A stretch of 46,745 nt of DNA. Origin: JANNHK01 sp034408875. GTDB taxonomy: Bacteria; Actinomycetota; Acidimicrobiia; IMCC26256; PALSA-610. The notes under the pieces are model-generated. The model made no database searches. It saw only the letters and a list, made by a program, of their open reading frames with translations, and was not told the origin of the DNA. Positions within the stretch are counted from its first letter, which is position 1; every line of letters starts with the position of its first letter. The stretch is from the NCBI GenBank assembly GCA_034408875.1, contig JAWXCJ010000011.1, positions 1 through 46,745 of the forward strand. Direction: 5' to 3'. This document shows positions 1 to 7,699 of this stretch, piece by piece. The position numbers were made by a program, and so were the translations under genes.

Positions 1-99
1 CAGCTTGAAGTGCTCCATATCGCAGGCGTTGCGGGCCTCGGGCCGGTCGATCGTGATGAGGACGACGTGGTCCTCGTCCGCCGCGTAATGAATGGGCAT
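1..99 (-). CDS. Enoyl-CoA hydratase/isomerase (crotonase family), N-terminal fragment
   Basis: Only the first 33 codons are inside the window; the gene runs off the left edge. The translation contains LITIDRPEARNA, the first beta-strand and loop typical of crotonase-family enoyl-CoA hydratases, where the R-x-E-x-x-N-A stretch leads into the CoA-binding site. The ATG at 97-99 is preceded by GGAGG with a 5-nt gap, so the start is secure. The family hydrates or isomerises acyl-CoA thioesters in the cytoplasm. Substrate cannot be told from this fragment. A 24-bp palindrome lies 22 bp upstream, so the gene is probably controlled by a dimeric repressor of the TetR type. Confidence 0.8.
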   Translation of the reverse strand, partial: MPIHYAADEDHVVLITIDRPEARNACDMEHFKL

Positions 100-121
100 G
101 AGGTCCTCCGTGGTACGGCCC

Positions 122-145
122 AAACCTGACACGGTAGTCAGGTTT
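122..145. promoter_or_regulatory. Palindromic operator (site 1), AAACCTGAC-N6-GTCAGGTTT
   Basis: Perfect inverted repeat with 9-bp arms around the hexamer ACGGTA, in the gap between the crotonase gene (minus) and the small membrane protein gene (plus). The core CTGAC-N6-GTCAG recurs at 497-512 and 2549-2564, and TGAC-N6-GTCA at 9111-9124. Size and symmetry fit a TetR-family operator; that assignment is inference. Confidence 0.7.
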
Positions 146-212
146 CTCCCCAGCGGACGATGGGGCCGTTACCCCCTTTTGCCCGGACGTCGCGGCGTCG
201 AAGCTTGACGGC

Positions 213-500
213 ATGAACCAGTTGCTCGCCGGCCCGATCGAGTTCTCGCCGGAAGAAGTCGCCGTGATCCTCGCCGTCCTCGCCGCGATGGCGATCGCAA
301 CGACGATCCCGGCGGGCGCGGGCGCCGCCTTCCTGTACGCGCGACGCGGCCGCTCCGCGTGGGCCGGATGGTTCGTCGGCACGCTCGTGTACGTCGCGGT
401 CGCGGTGCCCATCGTGTTCGCGCTGCCCAGCTTCTACGGCGCCGCGATGCCACTCGGATGGATTGCAGCGTGGGCGTGGGCCGCGCGCGGCCGAACCTGA
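213..500 (+). CDS. Small membrane protein of unknown function
   Basis: A 95-residue protein with two or three hydrophobic segments (about residues 16-42, 50-72 and 76-90), separated by a short basic loop ARRGRSAW that probably faces the cytoplasm. I do not recognise a family. The ATG at 213 has only a weak purine-rich upstream sequence. The stop codon lies inside operator site 2, which serves the next gene, so this gene is probably a separate transcript. It could be spurious, but hydrophobic periodicity and its fit between the operators favour a real gene. Confidence 0.5.
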   Translation: MNQLLAGPIEFSPEEVAVILAVLAAMAIATTIPAGAGAAFLYARRGRSAWAGWFVGTLVYVAVAVPIVFALPSFYGAAMPLGWIAAWAWAARGRT

Positions 501-512
501 CGTCACCGTCAG
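497..512. promoter_or_regulatory. Palindromic operator (site 2), CTGAC-N6-GTCAG
   Basis: Exact CTGAC-GTCACC-GTCAG inverted repeat, 41 bp upstream of the TTG start of the hydroxyacid dehydrogenase. It has the same core and spacing as site 1. The CTGACG at 497-502 could act as a -35 element, so a bound repressor would block the promoter of the dehydrogenase-aldolase pair. Confidence 0.6.
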
Positions 513-553
513 CGACGCGCGAGGATGGCGTCCCGCTCGTAGAGGAGACACCG

Positions 554-1534
554 TTGGCGGCACGCCCGAAGGCGCTGGTCACTGCGCCGTTCCGCGGTGA
601 AGGACTCGAGACCCTGCACGGTCTCGCCGACGTCACCGTCGACCCGTGGATCGACCACGTACCGCTGCGGATCCTCGACGGCGAGAAACTCGCGGCCCTG
701 ATCGACGAGACGGGCGCCGAGATCCTCATCGTCGAGGCAGACTTCGTCGACGGCCCGGTGTTCGACCGGCCATTGCGTGTCATCGGTACGTGCCGAGGCG
801 ATCCCACCAATGTCGACGTTGCGGCGGCGTCCAAGGCGGGCATTCCCGTGCTGCGGGCACCGGGTCGCAACGCGGACGCGGTGGCCGAGATGACGCTGGC
901 CCTGCTGTTCGCCGTCAACCGGTCGGTGCTCCCGGCCGACCAGGACGTCCGCACGAACCAGGTGTTCAAGGACGGGAAGATCCCGTACCAGCGCTACCGG
1001 GCGTGGCAACTCGCGGGCCGCACCGCCGGCATCGTCGGACTCGGAGCAGTCGGGCGCGCAACGAAGTGGCGGCTCGAAGGGATCGGCATGCGGGTGCTCT
1101 CGTTCGATCCGTACAACCCGGAGGCGACACACAAGAATCTCGACGAGATGCTGCCCGAGTGCGACGTCGTGTCGATGCACGCGGCCGTGTCGCCCGAAAC
1201 CGAACGCATGATGGACGCGCCGCAGTTCGCCCTCATGCCCGAAGGGGCCATCTACGTGAACTCGGCCCGGGCCCAGCTGCACTCACTGACCGCACTCACG
1301 GCCGCACTCCAATCCGGCCATCTCTCCGGTGCGGGCCTCGACCACTTCAAGGGCGAACGCCTAGCCGAAGGCCACCCGATCGGCGCGATGACCAACGTCG
1401 TGCTCACACCGCACATCGGTGGTGCGACGTACGACACCGAGGCGATCCACTCGAAGCTGATCGCCGACGATGTCGCGCGCATTTATGCGGGCGAGAAACC
1501 CGTGAACTGCGTGAACCCGGAGGTTCTGGACTAG
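554..1534 (+). CDS. D-isomer-specific 2-hydroxyacid dehydrogenase
   Basis: A 326-residue NAD(P)-dependent oxidoreductase that interconverts a D-2-hydroxy acid and a 2-oxo acid in the cytoplasm. The Rossmann motif GLGAVG is at residues 162-167. The substrate-side signature is seen as VNSARAQL (catalytic Arg), GAGLDHFKGE (Asp and Glu) and LTPHIGGAT with the catalytic His at 287. Length is normal for the family. The start is taken as TTG at 554, because GAGGAGA lies 5-11 nt upstream and the alignable region begins there; an upstream open frame exists but is not family-like. It overlaps the aldolase start by one base, so the two are translationally coupled. Specific substrate is unknown; a sugar-acid or C4-acid pathway is plausible given the aldolase partner. 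Confidence 0.85.
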   Translation: MAARPKALVTAPFRGEGLETLHGLADVTVDPWIDHVPLRILDGEKLAALIDETGAEILIVEADFVDGPVFDRPLRVIGTCRGDPTNVDVAAASKAGIPVLRAPGRNADAVAEMTLALLFAVNRSVLPADQDVRTNQVFKDGKIPYQRYRAWQLAGRTAGIVGLGAVGRATKWRLEGIGMRVLSFDPYNPEATHKNLDEMLPECDVVSMHAAVSPETERMMDAPQFALMPEGAIYVNSARAQLHSLTALTAALQSGHLSGAGLDHFKGERLAEGHPIGAMTNVVLTPHIGGATYDTEAIHSKLIADDVARIYAGEKPVNCVNPEVLD

Positions 1535-2190
1535 TGGCAGGCGTAAAAGGCACTGCCGACGAGATCAAGGCCGAGCTGTTGTGGGTCGCGCAGGAGAGCC
1601 TGCGCACGAACCTGGTGCACGGCACCGCGGGCAACTTCTCGGCCCGGTTGCCCGACGGCAACGTGGTGCTCACACCGTCGTCGCTGCCGTACGAGACGAT
1701 GACGCTCGACGACCTGGTCGTCACCGACCTCGACGCGAACGTCCTCGAAGGTAAGAACGGCCCGACGACCGAGAAGATGCTGCACCTCGCATGCCTCAAG
1801 GCGTACGACGACGTGCACGCCGTCATCCACTGCCACGCCAAGTTCTGCACGATGTTCGCGCTGACCCGAACACCGATCCCGTGTGTCATCGAAGAGGTCG
1901 AAGTGTTCGTCGGCGGCGACGTCCCCGTCGCAAGCTACGAATTCACCGGTTCGCAGGAACTCGCGGACGAGGTGTCGAAGTGGGTCGGCGACCGCGCTGC
2001 GGTGCTCATGGCCAACCACGGTCTGCTCACCGTCGGGAAGTCGCCGAAGGACGCGCTGAAGATCGCCAACCTCGTGGAGCTGACCGCCGAAATCATCTGG
2101 GGCGCCAAGCAACTGGGCGAGATCGTCCCGCTCCCCGACTCCACCCGCGAAAAGATGGCCCCCTACTACAAAATGCTCCGAGGCATGTAA
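1534..2190 (+). CDS. Class II aldolase/adducin family protein (fuculose-phosphate aldolase type)
   Basis: A 218-residue zinc aldolase. The catalytic Glu (E80, in TTEKMLH) and three zinc ligands (H99 and H101 in HCHAKFC, H162 in MANHG) show the same spacing as E73, H92, H94 and H155 of L-fuculose-1-phosphate aldolase. The phosphate-binding loop GTAGNFSARL is near the N-terminus. The GTG start shares its G with the stop of the dehydrogenase, and GGAGG lies at 1519-1523. The pair likely acts in sequence: oxidation or reduction of a 2-hydroxy acid, and retro-aldol cleavage of a related compound. A decarboxylase role is also possible, since the superfamily includes both. A strong hairpin terminator follows the stop. 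Confidence 0.85.
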   Translation: MAGVKGTADEIKAELLWVAQESLRTNLVHGTAGNFSARLPDGNVVLTPSSLPYETMTLDDLVVTDLDANVLEGKNGPTTEKMLHLACLKAYDDVHAVIHCHAKFCTMFALTRTPIPCVIEEVEVFVGGDVPVASYEFTGSQELADEVSKWVGDRAAVLMANHGLLTVGKSPKDALKIANLVELTAEIIWGAKQLGEIVPLPDSTREKMAPYYKMLRGM

Positions 2191-2191
2191 G

Positions 2192-2240
2192 AAGGATGCG
2201 TCGATAGCCCACACGTGGTGTGGGCTATCGACGCATCCTT
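2192..2240 (+). terminator. Rho-independent terminator with a 23-bp perfect stem
   Basis: The arms 2192-2214 and 2218-2240 are perfectly complementary around the trinucleotide GTG, starting two bases after the aldolase stop. A T-rich stretch (GTGTCTTTCTT) follows on the plus side. The inner 15 bp of the stem (GCGTCGATAGCCCAC) recur in the terminator at 26597-26633. Confidence 0.85.
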
Positions 2241-2531
2241 GTGGTGTCTTTCTTGCGGAGGAGGGTGAGGCCGTCGCGGGGCAACCCACGAGCAATGGCC
2301 AGTGACGAGTACCCGGTGGACGTACCGACTTCGACGGCGCGCTTCGCACCCATCACCTGCGAGCATTGTCATGAACGCGCCCTGCTCGGGCGCGATCTGC
2401 ATGCCGGAGACCGGTCCGAGCGCGCGCGTCTCCTCGATGAGGTCGCGCTGGACGTCGTCGGGTGGTGTCCCGTGTTCGACCAGGTAGCGGTGCACATCGG
2501 CGGTGAGAAAGAAGGCTTTGGGTTCGTCCAC
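2225..2531 (-). pseudogene. Remnant of a SAM-dependent O-methyltransferase
   Basis: From a GTG at 2529-2531 the frame reads DEPKAFFL...LGPVSGMQIAPEQGAFMTMLAG, the N-terminus of caffeoyl-CoA-type O-methyltransferases. At about 2365 the homology jumps to a second frame, MGAKRAVEVGTSTGYSSLA followed by IARGLP, which holds the SAM-binding motif I. So one frameshift has occurred (one base gained or two lost). The reading then runs into the terminator hairpin and stops at 2225-2227. Only about 100 of the usual 210-220 residues remain and the C-terminal half is absent. The start lies next to the MFS-LivF gene, facing away from it. It is almost certainly non-functional. Confidence 0.75.
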
Positions 2532-2548
2532 GCCGCGCCGCGTAACTA

Positions 2549-2577
2549 CTGACGTACGTGTCAGGGACGGTTACGCT
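2549..2577 (+). promoter_or_regulatory. Operator site 3 within a putative promoter of the transporter operon
   Basis: CTGAC-GTACGT-GTCAG (2549-2564) is an exact match to the core seen at sites 1 and 2. CTGACG (2549-2554) and TACGCT (2572-2577), 17 bp apart, could be -35 and -10 boxes, placing the operator over the -35 and spacer. The transporter start at 2605 lies 27 bp further on. Promoter boxes are inferred by eye. Confidence 0.6.
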
Positions 2578-2604
2578 CCGGCCCGACCGGATCGGGGGGT
2601 GACG

Positions 2605-4833
2605 GTGGCAACCGACAGCGAGAACCAGAGCGGCGACGCCCCTCTCGGCGCTGCCGCGCTCGCCGCCGCCGTCCTCGACGAGGAAGAGGCCCGAGAAGCC
2701 GCGCAGGCAAAGTCCCGCGAGCAGGTGATCTTCCCCGACGACCTCCTCCCTGGCGTCCAGTCCGAGCCGCTGACTCTGAAGCAAGGATTCGCGGCCGGCG
2801 GCGCCTACATGTTCGTCGTCCTGACGATGTTGAACTCGCTCGACGAGCTCGAGGGCGCGGCGATGAGCGTGCTCGCGCCCGAGATCCGGGACACCTTTGG
2901 CATCAGCGAGGGCGCGATCACCTTCATCACAGGTGCGTCGCTCGCGTTCTTCGTACTCGGCGCGGTCCCGATGGGTTGGCTCGCCGATCGCGTCAAGCGC
3001 GCGCCGATCGTCGGCTTCTCAAGCCTGTTCTTCGGGTTCTTCGTCGTCCTGTCGGGCTTGGCGGTCAGCGCGTTCATGCTCTTCTGGACGCGGTTCTTCA
3101 CCGGTATCGCCAAGGCCAACACCATCCCGGTTCACGGTTCATTGATCGCCGACAACTATCCGATCGGCGTTCGCGCCCGCATGTCGGCCCTCAACAACCA
3201 GATCGGCCACGGCTTCGGATTGGCGAGTCCCGTCCTTGCCGGCGGTATCGCGGTTGCGGTCGGCGGTTCAGAGGGCTGGCGCTGGGCGTTCTTGTTGCTG
3301 GGACTCCCGGTCACGATCGTGGCCGTTGCGGCATTCTTCATTCGCGAACCGCCGCGCGGGCAGTACGAGAAGGACGACGTGCTCCACGAGGTGTTCACGG
3401 AGGAGAACCCCGCCCCCATCTCGATGGAAGCCGCCTTTGCCCGCATCAAGCGCATCCGCACGATTCGCAACGTCGTCACCGCCTTCTCTGCCCTCGGGTT
3501 CGCCCTGTTCACGATTCCGGTGCTCACCAGCCAGTACCTCGACGACACGCTCGGCGTCGACGATCCCCTCGACCGTGGCATCGTCCTCAGCCTCATCGGA
3601 GTCGCCGCGCTCCCGTTCTTCCCGTTTGTCGGGCGGTACTTCGACCGTACGTATCGGGTCGACCCGCCGAAGGCTCTGGTCATTATCGGCATGTGCATCC
3701 TGCCGTCGGCCCTGCTGACGCCGCTGCAGTTTTCGGTCGACAACGTCGCACTGTTCGTCATTCTCGCCACCCCGACCGCGGTCCTCTCGGCAATGGCGTT
3801 CTCGATGGTCGGTCCCGTACTTCAGGCGGTGGTGCCGTTCCGCCTGCGCGGTATGGGAACTGCGTACGCGACCTTGACGATCTTTCTCGTGGGCGGACTC
3901 CTCGGGAATTTGCTCGCGGCGTTCCTCGTCGATGCCACGAGCATTCGGACAACCGTGATCGTCATGGCAATACCGTCGAGCATCATCGGAGGGGTCCTCC
4001 TGATGAACGGCTCCCGCTTCATCCGCAACGACCTGTCCCTCGTCGTGGAAGAGCTGCTTGAAGAACAGGCCGAGCACCACAAGCGTCGCGAGTTGGGAGC
4101 CGCAACTCCCGCGTTGCAACTTGCAAACATCGACTTCTCGTACGGACCGGTGCAGGTGCTGTTCGGCGTGAACTTCGAGGTGCGCAAGGGCGAGACCCTC
4201 GCACTGCTCGGCACCAACGGTGCCGGTAAGTCGACCGTTCTGCGAGTCATCAGCGGCCTCGCTGTCCCCGAACGCGGGGTCGTACGTCTCAACGGACAGA
4301 ACATCACGTACGTCGCGCCCGAAACTCGGGCGCGCCGGCTCCGGATCATGCAGCTCCCCGGCGGCAAGGGAACCTTTCCGAGCCTCACGGTGCACCAGAA
4401 CCTCGCGATCAGTGCGCGCCTCGCGACGAAGTCGCACTCGGAGCAGGACGAACACGTCGGGCGTGTCCTCGACCTGTTCCCCGACCTCGCCGGAAAGCAG
4501 GGGCAGAACGCCGGCAGCCTCTCCGGCGGACAGCAACAGATGCTCGCGCTCGCCCGCGTCTTGATCCACGAGCCCGAGATCCTGCTCATCGACGAGCTGT
4601 CCCTCGGTCTTGCACCCGTTGTGGTCCAGCGCCTGTTGGAGTTGGTCGAGCAGCTCAAAGAAGCCGGCCAGACGATGATCATCGTCGAGCAGTCGTTGAA
4701 CGTCGCGCTCGCGATCGCCGACCGCGCCATCTTCCTCGAGAAGGGCGAAGTGCGTTTCGAAGGCGCCGCCGCCGACCTGCTCGAACGTGACGACCTGGCC
4801 CGGGCCGTGTTCTTCGGCGACGAGGGCGGTTGA
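2605..4833 (+). CDS. MFS transporter fused to a LivF-type ABC ATPase
   Basis: A 742-residue fusion. Residues about 50-485 form a 12-helix major facilitator domain with motif A seen as GWLADRVKR. Residues about 502-742 are a complete ABC ATPase of the LivF class: Walker A GTNGAGKST at 536-544, Q-loop in IMQLPGGKGTF, signature LSGGQQQ from 639, Walker B ILLIDE with D663/E664, and IIVEQS where LivF proteins carry Gln instead of the H-loop His. A GTG at 2605 preceded by GGGGGG is preferred; GTG at 2599 is possible. It overlaps the LivHMG gene by one base. The ATPase should energise that permease; whether the MFS part transports the same substrate or acts separately is unknown. Confidence 0.85.
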   Translation: MATDSENQSGDAPLGAAALAAAVLDEEEAREAAQAKSREQVIFPDDLLPGVQSEPLTLKQGFAAGGAYMFVVLTMLNSLDELEGAAMSVLAPEIRDTFGISEGAITFITGASLAFFVLGAVPMGWLADRVKRAPIVGFSSLFFGFFVVLSGLAVSAFMLFWTRFFTGIAKANTIPVHGSLIADNYPIGVRARMSALNNQIGHGFGLASPVLAGGIAVAVGGSEGWRWAFLLLGLPVTIVAVAAFFIREPPRGQYEKDDVLHEVFTEENPAPISMEAAFARIKRIRTIRNVVTAFSALGFALFTIPVLTSQYLDDTLGVDDPLDRGIVLSLIGVAALPFFPFVGRYFDRTYRVDPPKALVIIGMCILPSALLTPLQFSVDNVALFVILATPTAVLSAMAFSMVGPVLQAVVPFRLRGMGTAYATLTIFLVGGLLGNLLAAFLVDATSIRTTVIVMAIPSSIIGGVLLMNGSRFIRNDLSLVVEELLEEQAEHHKRRELGAATPALQLANIDFSYGPVQVLFGVNFEVRKGETLALLGTNGAGKSTVLRVISGLAVPERGVVRLNGQNITYVAPETRARRLRIMQLPGGKGTFPSLTVHQNLAISARLATKSHSEQDEHVGRVLDLFPDLAGKQGQNAGSLSGGQQQMLALARVLIHEPEILLIDELSLGLAPVVVQRLLELVEQLKEAGQTMIIVEQSLNVALAIADRAIFLEKGEVRFEGAAADLLERDDLARAVFFGDEGG

Positions 4834-7676
4834 TGCTCGCAACGGTCGCCACCTGGGACATCGCGTTCACCGGCCTGGTCAACGGCCTTGCCGGCGCGCT
4901 CGTCGCCATGGGCATCGTGCTCGTGTACCGGTCGAGCCGCGTCATCAACTTCGCCGTGGGCAGCATGGGCGTTCCGGCGACCGCGCTCTTCGGTCTCATG
5001 GCCGCCAAGCAGGGCTGGCCCTACTGGCCGTCGTTGATCGCGGCGATGGCCGTCGGCATTCTCACCGGAACCGTCGTCGAACTGGTCGTCATCCGCCGCC
5101 TCGCTCGGGCGCCGCGGGTCATCGTGCTGGTCGCGACGATCGGCGTCGCGCAACTGTGTGTTGCCGTCACCCTCGCGCTGCCCAAGTACCGCACCGGCGA
5201 GTTCCAAACGAAGTTCCCGCTGCCGTTCGAGGGCCAATGGCAGCCCGGACTCGATGTCGGTGTGAAGGATTCGGAACTCGTGGTGCTGATGTTCGTCCCC
5301 GCGATCATCGTCGGGCTTTGGTGGCTGCTCGGGCACACGACGTTCGGTGAAGCCGTCCGCGCCTCGGCGAGCAACGCCGACCTCGCCCGCATGACGGGTA
5401 TCAGCCCGAAGCTCGTGTCGACCGCGGTGTGGTCGATCGCCGGGTTCCTGTCCTTCATGGCGATCTTCCTGACGGCCACGCTGAATGCATCGACCGCGCT
5501 GGTGGAGATCGGACCGCAAACATTGGTGCGCGGCATGGCCGCCGCGCTCGTCGGCGGCATGGTGTCGTTCCCGCGCGCGGCAATCGCGGCCATCGCGATC
5601 GGCGTCCTCGAGCGGATCTACTACTTCAACTTTCCCAGCGAGACGGGAATGGTCGAGTTCGTTCTTCTCGTCGTGATCATCGCGTTGGTCGCCCGCGTCA
5701 GCCGGGACGCGGAGGCCGGCGGCGAAAGCTTCCAGTTCGCTCCGCGCGTGAGCGCGATACCGGATGCGCTACGCCGGATGTGGTGGGTCGGACGTCTCCC
5801 GCATCTCATCGGGGTTCTCTTCGTCGTCCTCGCGGTCATTGCCCCGATGCTGTCGGACCGGTCCGAGAACCACGGCGCGTGGACGAAGATCATCGGGTTC
5901 GCTATCTGCGCACTGTCCGTCACGGTGTTGACCGGGTGGGCCGGCCAGCTCTCCCTCGGGCAGATGGCCTTCGCGGGAATGGGCGCGCTTTCGGCCGCGG
6001 CGCTCGCGCGCGGTGCTCCGACCGAGATCGGCTTCAGCTCGATCAGCGTGTTCGACGGGAACCTCCCGACCCTCTCGTTCCCGTGGACGATGTTGATCGG
6101 CGCCTGCTTCGCGGCCGGGCTGGCGGTGATCATCGGCATCGGTGCTCTGCGCGTGCGTGGGCTCCTGCTCGCGGTGAGCACGCTCGCGTTCGCTATTGCG
6201 TGCCAGGCGTACCTGTTCCGGCGGCCCATTTTCAGCCCGAACGGCAGCACGAGCGTGACCCTCCCCCGCGCCGAGATCGGGCCGTTCGACCTGACCGACA
6301 AGAATCGGGCCTTCTACTACGCCGCGCTCGCCACACTCGTGGTGGTCATGGCCGTGCTCGGCCACCTTCGGCAGTCGGGTATTGGGCGGACCATTGTCGG
6401 CGTGCGCGAGAACTACGACGCCGCGTCGGCAATGACGGTGTCGCCCACGCGATCGAAGCTCACCGCGTTCGCGCTCGCCGGCTTCGTCGCCGGCTTGGGG
6501 GGCAGCGTCATCGCGGCCGCGTACGACACGTCGTTCGACCACTCCGGCCGCTACTTCGTGGTGCAGGACTCGCTGACGATCGTCGCGATCGCGGTGATCG
6601 GCGGGCTCGGCAGCCTCTCGGGGGCCGTTGTCGGCGCACTGTGGGTCGTCGGGCTGCCGTCGTTCTTCCCCGGGAACGAGACAGTGCCGCTCTTCGTGTC
6701 GAGCATCGGGCTCCTGCTCATCTTGTTGTACATCCCCGGTGGGTTCGCCCAGATCGGGTACTTCGCGCGCGACGCGATCGTCCGAGCGGTCGCGCGACGC
6801 CGCCCGGAACAACCGGTGAAGTCCGTCTCGACGCCGCCGACCTCGCTCACCCGGGAGCGTACGGGCGTGCCGGTCGCAGTCGGCACTACCGGCGCCGTCC
6901 TCGCGACGCGTGAACTGACCGTTCGGTTCGGCGGCCTTGTCGCCGTCAACGGCATCGACGTGGAAGCGCAACCGGGTGAGGTCATCGGCCTCATCGGCAA
7001 CAACGGCGCGGGCAAGTCGACGCTGCTCAACGCAATTGGCGGCTACGTCAAAAGCAGCGGCCGGGTCGAGCTCCTCGGCCGCGACATCTCCAAGTTGCGT
7101 CCCCACCAGCGCGCTCGCATCGGCCTCGGGCGCACATTCCAGGCGGCCACGCTGTATCCGGAGCTGACCGTACGCGACACGGTGCTCGTCGCGATGGAAG
7201 CGCGCCACCGAACGTCGTTCTTCGGAACGCTCACCGTCTTCGCGCAGATCCGGCCCGAGCGCACCCGCCGGGCGGAAGCAGCCGAACTCATCGACTTCCT
7301 CGGCCTCGGCCGCTACGCCGATCGCCACGTCGCCGAACTCTCGACCGGCACCCGCCGCATCGTCGAGCTGGCGACCGTGCTCGCGGTCGCGCCTCGGGTG
7401 ATCTGTCTCGACGAACCCACAGCGGGTGTCGCCCAACGCGAGGCCGAAGCGTTCGGTCCACTGATCACCAGCATCCAGCGCGAACTCGATTCGACGCTGC
7501 TGATCGTCGAGCACGACCTGCCGATGATCATGTCGATCAGCGACCGCGTGTACTGCCTCGAAGCCGGACAGGTCATCGCGGAGGGTTCGCCCGAAGAGAT
7601 CCGGGCGAACCCTCGCGTGATTGCGTCCTACCTGGGCACCGACGAGCGGGCCATCATGCGCAGCGACGCTCGCTGA
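4833..7676 (+). CDS. LivH-LivM-LivG fusion: ABC permease pair plus ATPase
   Basis: A 947-residue protein joining three normally separate subunits of a branched-chain amino acid-type (HAAT) importer. Residues 1-300 are a LivH permease (coupling-helix region EAVRASASNADLARMTG). Residues about 325-650 are a LivM permease (LTGWAGQLSLGQMAFAGMGA). Residues about 690-947 are a LivG ATPase with Walker A GNNGAGKST at 722-730, Walker B VICLDEPT and H-loop LIVEHD. The ABC signature is degenerate (ELSTGTRR). With the upstream LivF-bearing fusion it gives two ATPases and two permeases, a complete membrane complex from two polypeptides. Family substrates include amino acids, amides, urea and aromatic acids; this one is undetermined. 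Confidence 0.9.
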   Translation: MLATVATWDIAFTGLVNGLAGALVAMGIVLVYRSSRVINFAVGSMGVPATALFGLMAAKQGWPYWPSLIAAMAVGILTGTVVELVVIRRLARAPRVIVLVATIGVAQLCVAVTLALPKYRTGEFQTKFPLPFEGQWQPGLDVGVKDSELVVLMFVPAIIVGLWWLLGHTTFGEAVRASASNADLARMTGISPKLVSTAVWSIAGFLSFMAIFLTATLNASTALVEIGPQTLVRGMAAALVGGMVSFPRAAIAAIAIGVLERIYYFNFPSETGMVEFVLLVVIIALVARVSRDAEAGGESFQFAPRVSAIPDALRRMWWVGRLPHLIGVLFVVLAVIAPMLSDRSENHGAWTKIIGFAICALSVTVLTGWAGQLSLGQMAFAGMGALSAAALARGAPTEIGFSSISVFDGNLPTLSFPWTMLIGACFAAGLAVIIGIGALRVRGLLLAVSTLAFAIACQAYLFRRPIFSPNGSTSVTLPRAEIGPFDLTDKNRAFYYAALATLVVVMAVLGHLRQSGIGRTIVGVRENYDAASAMTVSPTRSKLTAFALAGFVAGLGGSVIAAAYDTSFDHSGRYFVVQDSLTIVAIAVIGGLGSLSGAVVGALWVVGLPSFFPGNETVPLFVSSIGLLLILLYIPGGFAQIGYFARDAIVRAVARRRPEQPVKSVSTPPTSLTRERTGVPVAVGTTGAVLATRELTVRFGGLVAVNGIDVEAQPGEVIGLIGNNGAGKSTLLNAIGGYVKSSGRVELLGRDISKLRPHQRARIGLGRTFQAATLYPELTVRDTVLVAMEARHRTSFFGTLTVFAQIRPERTRRAEAAELIDFLGLGRYADRHVAELSTGTRRIVELATVLAVAPRVICLDEPTAGVAQREAEAFGPLITSIQRELDSTLLIVEHDLPMIMSISDRVYCLEAGQVIAEGSPEEIRANPRVIASYLGTDERAIMRSDAR

Positions 7677-7677
7677 A

Positions 7678-7699
7678 CCGGCGAGCGACTACCCGCCGG
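7678..7699. terminator. Weak convergent hairpin
   Basis: CCGGCG (7678-7683) and CGCCGG (7694-7699) can pair across a 10-nt loop in the junction of the convergent LivHMG and SBP genes. There is no T-tract, so a bidirectional terminator role is only a possibility. Confidence 0.25.

Noticed and set aside
498..505. TGACGTCA as an independent 8-bp regulatory palindrome
   Set aside because: It arises from the N6 spacer of operator site 2 beginning with GTCA; the TGAC-N6-GTCA frame is the one shared with other sites.
3268..4842. Long minus-strand open frame opposite the MFS-LivF gene
   Set aside because: The translation is charged and repetitive with no domain, while the opposite strand encodes a clear ABC/MFS protein.
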